Assembly (NCBI GenBank): GCA_024408335.1
Contig: JAKSVB010000003.1
Span: 1 to 64,000 of the forward strand
DNA: 64,000 bases
Direction of reading: 5' to 3'
DNA from: Bacilli bacterium
GTDB lineage: Bacteria; Bacillota_I; Bacilli_A; RFN20; CAG-826
The notes beneath the pieces are model-generated. The model did no database searches. It was not told the DNA's origin and saw nothing but the letters and a program-made list of their open reading frames with translations. Positions 30,917-39,776 of this stretch are shown one piece after another. A program made the position numbers and the translations under genes. Every line of letters begins with the position of its first letter. The first letter of the stretch is position 1.

Positions 30917-32154
30917 CGTCTATGTCCTCCAATCTGATCATGTCTTCTTCTTGCTGTGCTACGCTCATATAGGGAGCTTGCTCTTAGAACGCTGTTTTTG
31001 CCAAACATCGACCTAATGCCATCTAGCGTCTCGTCGAGGGCTGATCTTTCTATCTGTCTTTCAATCTTTTCAAAGAAAGAGAGCTGTTTTGCATATGTTT
31101 CTCTTATAGACGAATAAGAGATACTGATGTTTCTTATGAGTCTCTCTTCGGTATTTGTCATAAGGATGTCTTCAAGCGCCTCATAAAGTGTATCGGTATC
31201 GTTTGTTAGGTATGGCATGGTCCAACTTTTTGCAAAGGTATCGCCTCCATCGTAGCCAATGAATAGTGAGACTTTCCCCGCAGAACACCTTTGCGCTCTT
31301 AATCTATTGGATAAATCGTCATTCATCTCTCTTAAAATCAGGCGAAGCTCATCAGGGTAATAGCCTTGTATTAACGTTTGTCCGTTTGATAAAGAAGTGT
31401 TCTTAGGTATGTACTTTTCTGGTATCTCACTTCCATCAAGCCCGTTAGCGAGATCTTTTAGCTGAAGGCCCATAATACCGAATTCTCTTTCTAGAAGTTC
31501 GGTAGGGGCAAGGGCTAAATCTTTAAGTGAACGGATGCCAATTCTTGATAGATGTCTTGATGTGCCAGTGCTGATGCTCCAAACATTGGTTATTGGGTTT
31601 ATGTTCCATAGTTTGGATGGCACGTCTTCATAACCCCAGTGGGCGATATATGGAGCTCTCTTCTTTCCTTCATTATCTAAGGCTGCTTTTGCTAAAAACA
31701 TATTTGGGCCAATGCCAGCAGTCGCTAACAAACCAAGCTTGTCCTTTATATCTTTTTGAATACGGGAAACGAGCTCTTCAGGCGTGCACCCATACATCTT
31801 CAGATAAGGCCCTATATTAAGGAATGATTCATCGACTGAATATACGTGTAAATCCTCCTCTGCAACGTAATCCAAGAATATGGAAACGACCCTGCATGAC
31901 ATATTTAGGTAATAGGACATCCTTGGGACTGCATAAATCATGCCTGGAACGTCTGGAAGTTCCTTCCTTCTACAAACGTTGCTTACCCCATACTTTTCCT
32001 TAAGGAACGGCGTAACGCTCATTACGACGCTGTTTCCGCTTCTATATGGGTCAACGCAGACTAAAGGCGTAGTGAAAATATCTAAATGTCTGCATGCGCA
32101 TTCGCAAGAGGCATAAAAACTTTTCAAATCGATAATCGCGATAACCTTATCCAT
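30913..32154 (-). CDS. Y-family DNA polymerase (UvrX/PolV-like)
   Basis: A 413-aa translesion polymerase. First catalytic motif AIIDLKSFYASCE near residue 5, with the metal-binding Asp; second motif YSVDESFLNIG near 103; helix-hairpin-helix region near 175-200 (TSRHLSRIGIRSLKDLA); little-finger domain to the end. Pairing with YolD identifies the UvrX/UmuC-like subgroup rather than DinB. GGAGG precedes the ATG. No LexA box of the Bacillus type was seen upstream. Confidence 0.88.
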   Translation of the reverse strand: MDKVIAIIDLKSFYASCECACRHLDIFTTPLVCVDPYRSGNSVVMSVTPFLKEKYGVSNVCRRKELPDVPGMIYAVPRMSYYLNMSCRVVSIFLDYVAEEDLHVYSVDESFLNIGPYLKMYGCTPEELVSRIQKDIKDKLGLLATAGIGPNMFLAKAALDNEGKKRAPYIAHWGYEDVPSKLWNINPITNVWSISTGTSRHLSRIGIRSLKDLALAPTELLEREFGIMGLQLKDLANGLDGSEIPEKYIPKNTSLSNGQTLIQGYYPDELRLILREMNDDLSNRLRAQRCSAGKVSLFIGYDGGDTFAKSWTMPYLTNDTDTLYEALEDILMTNTEERLIRNISISYSSIRETYAKQLSFFEKIERQIERSALDETLDGIRSMFGKNSVLRASSLYERSTARRRHDQIGGHRR

Positions 32155-32456
32155 AAGTCCTCCAAGAAAAGGGACTTAATTAAAACGGCTTTGTAAACGG
32201 TTTAGAGGAAATTTTTCTGAATATGTTGTTTTTGTAGCCCTTTCTCTAACTAATTTTTACAATCAAAAATTTGGAGATTTATACATTGTATGGAAAGAGC
32301 CAAAAAGTTCGCCCATCAAGCCTCGTATATAAAATCTTTTTCAATGAACGGTAACGAAAAACCATATCTTTTTGACTGCGTTTACGAAAAATTTGATGAC
32401 AAATCGCGTATCAAATCTGCCATTTTACAATTTGGGTTTCGAAGAAGCCGCTTACC
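32155..32456. other. Intergenic region without a supported gene
   Basis: AT-rich gap between the polymerase operon and the tRNA promoter. It holds the direct repeat AAACGG spaced 12 nt apart (near 32184-32201), possibly upstream control of the polymerase. A 64-codon frame at 32290-32484 runs into the tRNA promoter and looks random. Confidence 0.4.
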
Positions 32457-32485
32457 TTGTAAGTGTTCTATAAAATATTTATAAT
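32457..32485 (+). promoter_or_regulatory. Promoter of tRNA-Ala
   Basis: TTGTAA (32457-32462), 17-nt spacer, TATAAT (32480-32485). The expected start is about six bases before the mature tRNA 5' end. Confidence 0.8.
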
Positions 32486-32497
32486 ACAAGCGCGCTT

Positions 32498-32573
32498 GGG
32501 TCTGTAGCTCACTTGGGAGAGCGTCTCGTTCGCAACGAGAAGGTAGCCGGTTCGATCCCGGTCAGATCCACCA
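32498..32573 (+). tRNA. tRNA-Ala (anticodon CGC)
   Basis: A 76-nt cloverleaf. The acceptor stem GGGTCTG/CAGATCC contains the G3-U70 pair, the alanine identity element. D stem GCTC/GAGC; anticodon stem TCTCG/CGAGA with loop TTCGCAA (anticodon CGC at 32531-32533, reading GCG); T arm GCCGG-TTCGATC-CCGGT. CCA is encoded (32571-32573). Confidence 0.95.
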
Positions 32574-32585
32574 ACAAGATTTTAT

Positions 32586-32611
32586 CCCAGCTGCTTGCTG
32601 GGTTTTCTTTT
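32586..32611 (+). terminator. Terminator after tRNA-Ala
   Basis: CCCAGC-TGCTT-GCTGGG followed by TTTTCTTTT, 12 nt after the tRNA 3' end. Confidence 0.9.
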
Positions 32612-32656
32612 ATCGTCTTCTTTTACAACGCTTTTTTGAGGATGTATCATTTTCGT

Positions 32657-33544
32657 ATGAATATCAAAGGTCTTGGAAACACTAAACTAATCAGATTAGT
32701 TAATTTAGAGAAGGCATATGCTTTAGAATCGGAGTTATACGCTAAGGTTGAGAACACTAACCCTACAGGTTCGATAAAGGATAGAGCAGCCTACAACATG
32801 CTTGTCGAATATAAAAAGGAAGGCAAGCTGAAGGAAGAGGGAACAGTCATCGAAGCCACAAGCGGAAACACCGGCATTTCCCTTGCTTATTTCTCAAAAG
32901 CTTTTAACTATAGATGCATCATCGTTATGCCTGAATCTGCATCCGTCCAAAGAAGAGAAATCATTAAGTCATATGGCGGTGAGCTTGTTCTTGTTAAGGG
33001 TGGCATGAAAGAATGCAATGATAAGGCCGCTTCGTTACTAGAAGAAATACCCAACTCATTCATATTCTCCCAATTTGATAACATCAATAACCCTTTAGCC
33101 CATTACAAAACGACTGGCCCAGAAATCCTAAACGATCTTTGCGATGTTGATTATGTCTTCGCAGGCATTGGAACGGGTGGAACGATATCTGGAATCGGCA
33201 AGTTCTTCAAAGAAGCCAAACCTGAGGTAAGGATTATCGGAGTCGAACCTGAAGAATCCCCTCTTTTAACAAAAGGAGTGGCAGGCCCTCATCTCATTCA
33301 ATGCATTGGAGCAAACTTCGTCCCTAATACATATTTAGAAGAATATGTTGATGATATTGTTGCCGTTAAAGGATTAGAGTCCATAGAGATGGCCAAGCAA
33401 ATTAGAGAAGTCGAATCGATTGATATCGGTATCTCTAGTGGTGCTTCACTTCTTGGGGCGATTAATTACATCAAGTCAAATAACATCAAAGGAAAGAAAG
33501 TCGTAGCGATTTTCCCTGACAAAGGAGATAGATATACATGGTAA
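32657..33544 (+). CDS. cysK: Cysteine synthase (O-acetylserine sulfhydrylase)
   Basis: A 295-aa PLP enzyme making cysteine from O-acetylserine and sulfide. PLP lysine in NPTGSIKDRAA near residue 38, the TSGNTGISLA asparagine loop near 66, phosphate-binding GTGGTISGIG near 170. The ATG at 32657 matches family starts (NIKGLGNTKLIRL); an alternative ATG lies five codons upstream. A longer open frame runs through the tRNA and is not coding. It overlaps cysE by seven bases. Confidence 0.93.
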   Translation: MNIKGLGNTKLIRLVNLEKAYALESELYAKVENTNPTGSIKDRAAYNMLVEYKKEGKLKEEGTVIEATSGNTGISLAYFSKAFNYRCIIVMPESASVQRREIIKSYGGELVLVKGGMKECNDKAASLLEEIPNSFIFSQFDNINNPLAHYKTTGPEILNDLCDVDYVFAGIGTGGTISGIGKFFKEAKPEVRIIGVEPEESPLLTKGVAGPHLIQCIGANFVPNTYLEEYVDDIVAVKGLESIEMAKQIREVESIDIGISSGASLLGAINYIKSNNIKGKKVVAIFPDKGDRYTW

Positions 33545-34221
33545 AAGACATTCTTAACCCAATATATAATCACGTCATTAAAGGAATCGAATCCTCTAAA
33601 GAAATCCAAGAACTCTTTTTTAAGGAAATCGAGCAAAACAAAGAGAAGTGTGACGATTTCATTTCTTCGCTAGATGAGGTCAAATCAAAATTAAAGGAAG
33701 ACCTTGCCTTCTATATGGAAAGCGATCCAGCTGTCGACAGCGAAGAAGAAGTAATACTCGCTTATCCTGGATATAAAGCTATTTCTTATCACCGTGTCGC
33801 TCACTTGTTAGATAGTTTAGGCTACAAACTTCAAGCGAGAATCATTGCTGAAGAAGCTCACTCATTAACGGGAATCGACATCCACCCAGGCGCAACGATT
33901 GGTTGTCCGTTCTTTATCGACCATGGCACTGGTGTCGTTATTGGTCAAACAACCATCATCGGAAAGAACGTCAAAATCTATCAAGGCGTTACATTAGGCG
34001 CATTATCTTTAGCAAAAGGCATAAAGATGAAAGGCACTAAACGTCACCCAACGGTAGGAGACTATGTCACTATATATTCCGGCGCTTCAATTCTTGGAGA
34101 TATTCAAATTGGAGATCATGTAACCATTGGCTCTAACGTCTTCTGCATTGAAAGCATCCCATCGTATACGAAAGTTACGATCGGTAAGCCTGAACTAGTG
34201 ATGATTGAAAGGCAAAAATAA
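33538..34221 (+). CDS. cysE: Serine O-acetyltransferase
   Basis: A 227-aa hexapeptide-repeat acetyltransferase supplying O-acetylserine to CysK. An N-terminal helical domain (1-100) is followed by left-handed beta-helix repeats with GIDIHPGATIGCPFFIDHG near 112, where the catalytic His lies, and VTLGALSLAKG near 152. The C-terminus ends MIERQK without the long tail and terminal Ile that binds CysK in enteric bacteria, so the CysK-CysE complex may not form in the usual way. AAGGAG lies 11 nt upstream. Confidence 0.93.
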   Translation: MVKDILNPIYNHVIKGIESSKEIQELFFKEIEQNKEKCDDFISSLDEVKSKLKEDLAFYMESDPAVDSEEEVILAYPGYKAISYHRVAHLLDSLGYKLQARIIAEEAHSLTGIDIHPGATIGCPFFIDHGTGVVIGQTTIIGKNVKIYQGVTLGALSLAKGIKMKGTKRHPTVGDYVTIYSGASILGDIQIGDHVTIGSNVFCIESIPSYTKVTIGKPELVMIERQK

Positions 34222-34225
34222 AAAT

Positions 34226-34247
34226 GCCGCCTCATAAGGCGGCTTTT
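34226..34247. terminator. Bidirectional terminator after cysE
   Basis: GCCGCC-TCATAA-GGCGGC with TTTT on the plus side and an A-rich left flank that gives ATTTTTAT on the minus side; it ends cysE and the convergent small gene. Confidence 0.88.
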
Positions 34248-34254
34248 ATGATGC

Positions 34255-34521
34255 TTAGTTTTCTTCTTTTTCTTCGGTATCGAGGTCGATCCAGAGAGGA
34301 ATCACTCCCTTAAACGCATAGATGACGTCAATGATTACAAAGATGAAACCAACCGCAGGAATAATCGTTAGAATGAAGTAAGCAAGTTGAGCTGTTGGAA
34401 TCTTTTCATGAATTAAGATCAACTTAAAGAGACGATAGAAGAATGCTGGAAACCAAAAGATTGCCAAAACAACCTTAACCCAGATTTTTTGTTCGTTGTA
34501 CCATTCAATATATTTTTCCAT
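34255..34521 (-). CDS. Small membrane protein (88 aa)
   Basis: Two predicted membrane helices (near 12-30 and 44-68) and an acidic C-terminus (DTEEKEEN). The longest frame starts inside fba, but the ATG at 34521 after AAGGG gives a better start, past the fba terminator. I do not recognise the family. Confidence 0.6.
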   Translation of the reverse strand: MEKYIEWYNEQKIWVKVVLAIFWFPAFFYRLFKLILIHEKIPTAQLAYFILTIIPAVGFIFVIIDVIYAFKGVIPLWIDLDTEEKEEN

Positions 34522-34554
34522 ATTTTTACCCTTTTTCTTGTCTGCTAAGTATAC

Positions 34555-34584
34555 CAAAAAAGAAAGACCCCCATAAAGGGGGTC
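34555..34584 (-). terminator. Intrinsic terminator of fba
   Basis: On the minus strand GACCCCC (34584-34578) and GGGGGTC (34572-34566) pair around TTTAT, followed by TTTCTTTTTT. Confidence 0.93.
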
Positions 34585-34603
34585 AATGAATTTTTTGCTG
34601 GAA

Positions 34604-35485
34604 TTAGCAAGCTTTGCCAACTGAGCCAAAGAGTTCCATCTTTTCTTTGGTTTTGGCTTTGATTGCTTCGAATCCTGGCTTAAGAAGCTTACGTGGGTCG
34701 TAGCCTTTGCTTGCGTTGTCAGCTGTTGGGCTGGCTTTGCCTGCTAAGCAGTATTCTTGAGTTGCAGCAGCGAAGACGAGTTGGCAGTCGGTGTTGACGT
34801 TGATTTTTGCCATGCCGTTTGCGATAGCGTCTTTGATTTGTTCATCTGGGATGCCTGTTCCGCCGTGGAGAACGAGTGGGATGCCACCTGTTGCTTCTTG
34901 GATCTTCTTAAGAGCATCGATCTTGAGGCCTGACCAGTCAGCTGGATAGAGACCGTGGATGTTGCCGATACCAGCAGCTAAGAAATCGACGCCAAGGGCA
35001 ACGATCTTTGCACATTCTTCTGGATCTGCGACTTCGCCATCAGCAGTGATGCCGTCTTCGGTTCCGCCGATTGCACCGACTTCAGCTTCGATTGATAAGC
35101 CTTTGTCGTGAGCAAGGTTAACGAGTTCTTTTGTTTTTGCGATGTTTTCTTCAAATGGGAGGCTGCTTCCATCAAACATAACTGATGAGAAACCAGCTTC
35201 GATGCATTTTTTAACACCATCGTATGAGCCGTGGTCTAAGTGAAGAGCGACTGGAACGGTGATGCCGAGGCATTCGTCTAAAGCACGAACCATAGCAGCG
35301 ACGACTTTGAAGCCGCCCATGTACTTGGCAGCGCCTTCGCTGACACCAAGGATAACTGGTGATTTTTGCTCTTCAGCGGTGAGAAGAATGGCTTTGGTCC
35401 ATTCAAGGTTGTTGATGTTGAATTGTCCGACAGCGTAGTGGCCTGCGCGGGCTTCTCTCAACATTCTAGCAGCATTAACTATCAT
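34604..35485 (-). CDS. fba: Class II fructose-1,6-bisphosphate aldolase
   Basis: A 293-aa zinc-dependent glycolytic aldolase. Start region YAVGQFNINNLEWTKA; zinc ligands in LHLDHGS near residue 84 and in IHGLYP and LHGGTG near 179 and 209; catalytic Asp in LDHG. GGAGG precedes the ATG. Strong promoter and C-ending codon bias indicate high expression. Confidence 0.96.
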   Translation of the reverse strand: MIVNAARMLREARAGHYAVGQFNINNLEWTKAILLTAEEQKSPVILGVSEGAAKYMGGFKVVAAMVRALDECLGITVPVALHLDHGSYDGVKKCIEAGFSSVMFDGSSLPFEENIAKTKELVNLAHDKGLSIEAEVGAIGGTEDGITADGEVADPEECAKIVALGVDFLAAGIGNIHGLYPADWSGLKIDALKKIQEATGGIPLVLHGGTGIPDEQIKDAIANGMAKINVNTDCQLVFAAATQEYCLAGKASPTADNASKGYDPRKLLKPGFEAIKAKTKEKMELFGSVGKAC

Positions 35486-35519
35486 GTATTTGAACCTCCA
35501 TGTTCAATTTTCATAGAAA

Positions 35520-35548
35520 ATTATCCTTCTTCTTAATCAATCTTGCAA
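35520..35548 (-). promoter_or_regulatory. fba promoter
   Basis: On the minus strand TTGCAA (35548-35543), 17-nt spacer, GATAAT (35525-35520), 34 nt before the fba start. Confidence 0.7.
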
Positions 35549-35558
35549 CTTTGAGAGT

Positions 35559-35583
35559 AAAAAAAGGACCACGTGAGTGGCCC
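35559..35583 (-). terminator. Terminator of the GH3 operon
   Basis: On the minus strand GGGCCAC-TCAC-GTGGTCC (one G-U pair) followed by seven T residues, 23 nt after the downstream gene of the operon. Confidence 0.88.
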
Positions 35584-35606
35584 TAAGAGATTAATTTGTT
35601 GTGGGA

Positions 35607-36335
35607 TTATTCTGGAATGGTGACGCTAACGTCAGTTGCAACAGCGACATTGCGGATGTTTGGCATGACGTATAAGTCAGTTCCACCTAATGTGTTATAG
35701 ACAGCAGTCTTGATTGTTAAGGTGTTATTGCCTTCGATAAGGTGAGTGTTCTTAAGGATAAGGTGCTGATATGAACCATCATCAGGAATTTCGCATTCTT
35801 CAGTCTTAACAAGAAGACCGTTCATCTCGATCTTGATGTAATCACTGATGTTGCTGATTGCTTGCATTTCGCCTTTAGCATTTTTCCAGCATGATGCGAG
35901 AACGATGTCGATGTCTGAAAGGCCGTAAGAAGTAGTGGTGATTGTGAATGTGACGTTGCCACCTTTCTTCTCGAGACCAGCAATGGTTTTCCATGCGGTT
36001 CCTGCAACATCAACGTATGAAGCTGGAGCGGTTGCATCGTTAAGAGCGATGGTTGCGGCTTCTGCTTCATAGACATATGCGCCTTTGAAAGCGGATTTTG
36101 TATTGCTGACAGTTTTTTCAGTGTCATCGTAGGTGAAGTAACCGTTATCGATGAATACTTCCTCAGGAAGTTGTGGTAATTTGGCTTTGAGTCTTTCTCT
36201 GTCTGCGTTGATCTTTGCAACTTTTGTGTTGTATTCGGCTGAGTAGGTGCCAAATGAAACGCCGGAAACGATTGCAGCAACTGCGAGAACGGCGATTGAG
36301 ACGGAAGCTACTGGGTGTTTTTTAATGAAACTCAT
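35607..36335 (-). CDS. Membrane-anchored extracytoplasmic protein, possible carbohydrate-binding domain
   Basis: A 242-aa protein with a short basic N-terminus and one hydrophobic helix (residues 9-30), probably an uncleaved anchor, and a beta-rich outer domain. From about residue 88, YEAEAATIALND begins a region of about 150 residues resembling the CBM6/CBM35 jelly-roll style (EAE start, later HLILKNTHLIEGNNTLTIKT). That reading is tentative. AGGAGG precedes the ATG, two bases after the GH3 gene, so the two are co-expressed and probably act on the same glycan at the cell surface. Confidence 0.65.
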   Translation of the reverse strand: MSFIKKHPVASVSIAVLAVAAIVSGVSFGTYSAEYNTKVAKINADRERLKAKLPQLPEEVFIDNGYFTYDDTEKTVSNTKSAFKGAYVYEAEAATIALNDATAPASYVDVAGTAWKTIAGLEKKGGNVTFTITTTSYGLSDIDIVLASCWKNAKGEMQAISNISDYIKIEMNGLLVKTEECEIPDDGSYQHLILKNTHLIEGNNTLTIKTAVYNTLGGTDLYVMPNIRNVAVATDVSVTIPE

Positions 36336-36337
36336 GA

Positions 36338-39300
36338 TTAGGCCTCCTGTTCTTTCTTGCCAAAGTATTTGATGATTGAGCTAACAGCTGCGAATCCACC
36401 GATGAGGAGTCCGCCATAAGCGAAGGCATCGAGAGAGATAAGAGCTGGTCTCCACCATTCGTAAGCACCGACTGATGGTAATGAAACGACAACATCTTGT
36501 GGATCTGCTGATGCGTTGTATGTTGCGTTCTTCCAGAGTGAGTGGGTGTATGAATATGCGATTTCGTGGATAGCTTCACGCATACGCCATTGAACACGGA
36601 CTGGTGTGGTTGCTTCTGTGCCGATTGCATTAGCAACGGTGCCGGTTGCAGAGATAAGGTTGATGTTGCCGCCATATCTGAAGTGGAAGCCAACGTCCAT
36701 GTTTGTTGCGTTTTCGGTCATATCAGTGATGATTTGGCCATGGAATCCCCATTCATTACGGAGGACACCTTGGAGAAGAGCTTCGTTACCGCCAGCCCAG
36801 ATACCGCCGACACGGTTGAATGAAGTCATAACAGCACAGCTGTCGCCGTTCTTGATAGCTTCTTCGAATGAGCGGAGATAAAGTTCACGTAAAGCTTGTT
36901 CTGTAAGCCATGTGAATTGAGCCATACGGTTGAAGTCTTGGTCGTTACAAACAAAGTGTTTGACGAATGTGGTTTTACCATAGACGCCGATACCTTTGAT
37001 GATTTCAGCGACATAGTGACCTGAGAGATATGGATCTTCTGATTGGTAACCGCAGTTTCTGCCGCCGTAAGTTGAACGGTGGAGGTTGCAGTTTGGAGAG
37101 TAGATAGCGTCTTTACCAGCAGAGTTCATATCGTTACCCATACTCTTACCGAGCATGTAGGTGAGAACTTTGTTCCAAGCTTGGCAAACCATTGTTGGGC
37201 CTGGGTATGCTGGACAGTTGATGTCTTCGTTTTGGCCAAGACCGCCACCGATCATAGCAGCGCCTTCAGCGTGGACGAATATGCCATCGTCGTTGGTACG
37301 TAAGCCGATTTCTTCGACGCCGGCTGACTTATATTGTGAGTTCATTGTGACGATCTTCTTGGCTTGGTTGAAGGTGACTTGATCGAGAAGACCATTCCAG
37401 CCTTCTGCGTTGTAGTCAGCACCGAGTTCCATACCAAGTTCAGTAAGTTCACCGTTAACGATGAGTCTTCCTGATCCGCCTGAGCTCCATGTTGGTTTTT
37501 CTGTTGGGATTGGGTTTCCGAAGTAGTCTTCGGTAGCGTTGTCCCAGTTGTCACTCATTTCCTTTGAGAATGAGTAGTTTGCTACTGTGATGTTATTAGC
37601 ACGTTGCATGAGCTTGTCAGTCCATGGTTTGTCTGGTTCACAGTCAGTAAGAAGAGGTGGGAAATCGGCACGGCTGACGTATTTGACGTCTTGGTCAACT
37701 GATGAGCCGTCGATTGGCATATCTTCGTATGCGGTATCACCTGTGAAACGGTTTTCGACAGTGTTGCCGGTCTTTTCGTCTTCGGTGATTTGGATGTCTC
37801 TTGAGACTTTGTATGTGACTTTGCTCTTTGCCATGTCTTTGACATTGTGAGCGTCTGTCATGAAGTAGAGGTCGTAGTTACCAGCTTCTAATTCGTAACC
37901 GGTAAAGCCGTTCTCATTTTTGTCATAGTCGTCATATGACTTGAAGTCTTTGGTGAGGACTTCGATGGTGACTGTTGCTGAATCGCCAGGGTTGAGTAAT
38001 GGAGTTTTAGCAAAGCCGACGAGTTTACGGACTGATTTTTCGATGCCGCCTGGGGTGTATGGAGCAGTGAGGTAAACCTCAACAACGTCCTTACCAGCGA
38101 CTGAGCCAGTGTTGGTGACTTTGACATCAAGGTTGATGGTGTCATTTTCTTCGATTTCGCTTTCTTCGTTCATGCTGGCTTTAACGAATTCCCAGCTGAA
38201 GTCGGTGTAGCTCATACCGAAGCCGAATGGATATTGAACGACACTTTCGTATCCTTCGTATGGATCGTTGTCCCAGAAACCTTCTTCATCAGCGGTTTCG
38301 AACCAACGATAGCCCATGTAAATGCCTTCAGCATATTCTGAGTAGCAAGCGTAGTTGTAGAAGATACCACCGCCTGAACCTCTACCAGCTTTGCTGAAGA
38401 AGTCTGATGATTTGCCGCCAGTGTAGTGACGTGTGTGTTTTGCACATGAGCGGTAGTAGGTGATGTTGTATTCTGGTCTATATGGGAGTGTATCAGTTAA
38501 GTGGCCTGATGGGTTGACATCGCCGAAGAGAACTTCAGGGATAGCAAGAGCGCCTTGACCACCGGTAACACCGACGCTGATACATGCATCAACACCTTCA
38601 ATTGCTTCGACAAAGTCGAGAGTCATATTGTTGGTTGAGTTGATGACGACGATAACGTTTTCAAAATCTTCAGCGAGTTTGCGAAGTGTGTATTCTTCTT
38701 CTGTTGAGATTTCAAGGTAGTCACGGGTTTCGTCTGTTGGTTGGCCTTTAACCTTGTTTTGGTAGTGAAGACAGTCTGAGTTTTCACCAGCGTGACGTGA
38801 GAGGACAAAGAGAGCAGTGTCACTGTATGTCTTTGCTTCTTCGTAGATTTGTTGGTACTCAGTTTCGGTTTCTAATGAAGGCTCACGAATTTGGAAGTAA
38901 CTGTTGAGATCGCTGAAAATTGTATTTTTATCACCGACAGGTTCTTGCCACTTCTTGTAGTAGTCTGAGATTTTGGTATTAACTTCAATACCATAGTGTT
39001 CCAATGCTGAGTTAAGGTCATAAGCATCGTGACCTTTTGTACCGACCATTTCAGAGCCGGAGGACATAATGTACCAGTCGACGGAACCATGACCGAATAC
39101 ATTGACCTTTGTGACGTCTGACTTAGCGAGTGGGAGAGTACCATCGTTGTGAAGCAAAACAATACCTTCACGTTCACATTCAACTGCAAGTTCATCGCCC
39201 ATGCCTGGAACGCTTGTTGTACGAGCGTCGTCTTCAGGGGCTTTGCAAAGATAGGTTGTTAATGTGTTGGCGTACTCGTTGAAGCCGAGACTGTTAGCTA

Positions 39301-39400
39301 CGCCTAGACCGATGCCAGCGGCAATCATAAGAGGAAGAGCGACGACAGAAGCGACGAACTTTCCCTTTCCAGGCTTAGATAAGGATTTTTCCTTTTCCAT
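36338..39400 (-). CDS. Glycoside hydrolase family 3 protein with permuted domains, membrane-anchored
   Basis: A 1020-aa protein with membrane helices near both ends (about 12-35 and 985-1008). Order of parts is unusual: the GH3 C-terminal domain comes first (GIVLLHNDGTLPL near 62, candidate acid/base Glu in SRHAGENSD), then a fibronectin-III-like domain (KLVGFAKTPLLNPGDSATV near 470), then the GH3 catalytic barrel (GGRNCGYQSEDPYLSG near 800, VKHFVCND near 835, nucleophile Asp in GQIITDM near 912). Such swapped GH3 enzymes are known from rumen bacteria. Expected activity is beta-glucosidase or similar. AAGGGA sets the start at 39400. Confidence 0.85.
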   Translation of the reverse strand: MEKEKSLSKPGKGKFVASVVALPLMIAAGIGLGVANSLGFNEYANTLTTYLCKAPEDDARTTSVPGMGDELAVECEREGIVLLHNDGTLPLAKSDVTKVNVFGHGSVDWYIMSSGSEMVGTKGHDAYDLNSALEHYGIEVNTKISDYYKKWQEPVGDKNTIFSDLNSYFQIREPSLETETEYQQIYEEAKTYSDTALFVLSRHAGENSDCLHYQNKVKGQPTDETRDYLEISTEEEYTLRKLAEDFENVIVVINSTNNMTLDFVEAIEGVDACISVGVTGGQGALAIPEVLFGDVNPSGHLTDTLPYRPEYNITYYRSCAKHTRHYTGGKSSDFFSKAGRGSGGGIFYNYACYSEYAEGIYMGYRWFETADEEGFWDNDPYEGYESVVQYPFGFGMSYTDFSWEFVKASMNEESEIEENDTINLDVKVTNTGSVAGKDVVEVYLTAPYTPGGIEKSVRKLVGFAKTPLLNPGDSATVTIEVLTKDFKSYDDYDKNENGFTGYELEAGNYDLYFMTDAHNVKDMAKSKVTYKVSRDIQITEDEKTGNTVENRFTGDTAYEDMPIDGSSVDQDVKYVSRADFPPLLTDCEPDKPWTDKLMQRANNITVANYSFSKEMSDNWDNATEDYFGNPIPTEKPTWSSGGSGRLIVNGELTELGMELGADYNAEGWNGLLDQVTFNQAKKIVTMNSQYKSAGVEEIGLRTNDDGIFVHAEGAAMIGGGLGQNEDINCPAYPGPTMVCQAWNKVLTYMLGKSMGNDMNSAGKDAIYSPNCNLHRSTYGGRNCGYQSEDPYLSGHYVAEIIKGIGVYGKTTFVKHFVCNDQDFNRMAQFTWLTEQALRELYLRSFEEAIKNGDSCAVMTSFNRVGGIWAGGNEALLQGVLRNEWGFHGQIITDMTENATNMDVGFHFRYGGNINLISATGTVANAIGTEATTPVRVQWRMREAIHEIAYSYTHSLWKNATYNASADPQDVVVSLPSVGAYEWWRPALISLDAFAYGGLLIGGFAAVSSIIKYFGKKEQEA

Positions 39401-39776
39401 ATTTTCCCTTTCTTTTATTGGGGAGCACAAACAGGAGGCCTACATACGAAAACCATGTGCTGTGTTCCAAAGTTGCTAATATCTTTAGATATTTTAGGTT
39501 TTTCTAATATGACAATCTTGCTGTTCCTTTTAGCGGTTTTGTGTTGATTTTTACAACTTTTTATTAAAAAAGTATCAGTTTTTGTCACTTTAGTTTGAAA
39601 AAAGACTAGGAACCATCGAGAAAAATGTCGTTTTTTTGAAAAAATTTTTAGTTTTTGACAATTTTTAGGGCAATTCATAAAAAATGAAAAAATTGAGATA
39701 AAGAATTTACAAGGTTTTTCACACATTCTCTTTTAGAGGTCTATAATCTCGTTGTAATACTTGAAAGAGGGTATTT
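39401..39776. promoter_or_regulatory. Intergenic region between GH3 operon and a small unknown gene
   Basis: Very AT-rich divergent region of 376 nt. Plus-strand promoter: TTCACA (39718-39723), 18-nt spacer containing CTCT-TTT-AGAG, TATAAT (39742-39747). Candidate minus-strand promoter for the GH3 operon: TTGTCA (39515-39510), 18-nt spacer, TATCTA (39491-39486). No gene is supported inside. Confidence 0.5.

Noticed and set aside
32290-32484. 64-codon reading frame before the tRNA-Ala gene
   Set aside because: It has no ribosome site, its composition looks random, and it runs through the tRNA promoter.
32513-32656. N-terminal extension of cysK through the tRNA
   Set aside because: The open frame covers most of tRNA-Ala and its terminator; family alignment begins at the ATG near 32657.
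39415-39726. 103-codon minus-strand frame upstream of the GH3 gene
   Set aside because: It lies in very AT-rich intergenic DNA, reads as Lys/Phe-rich low complexity, and overlaps the GH3 promoter and ribosome site.
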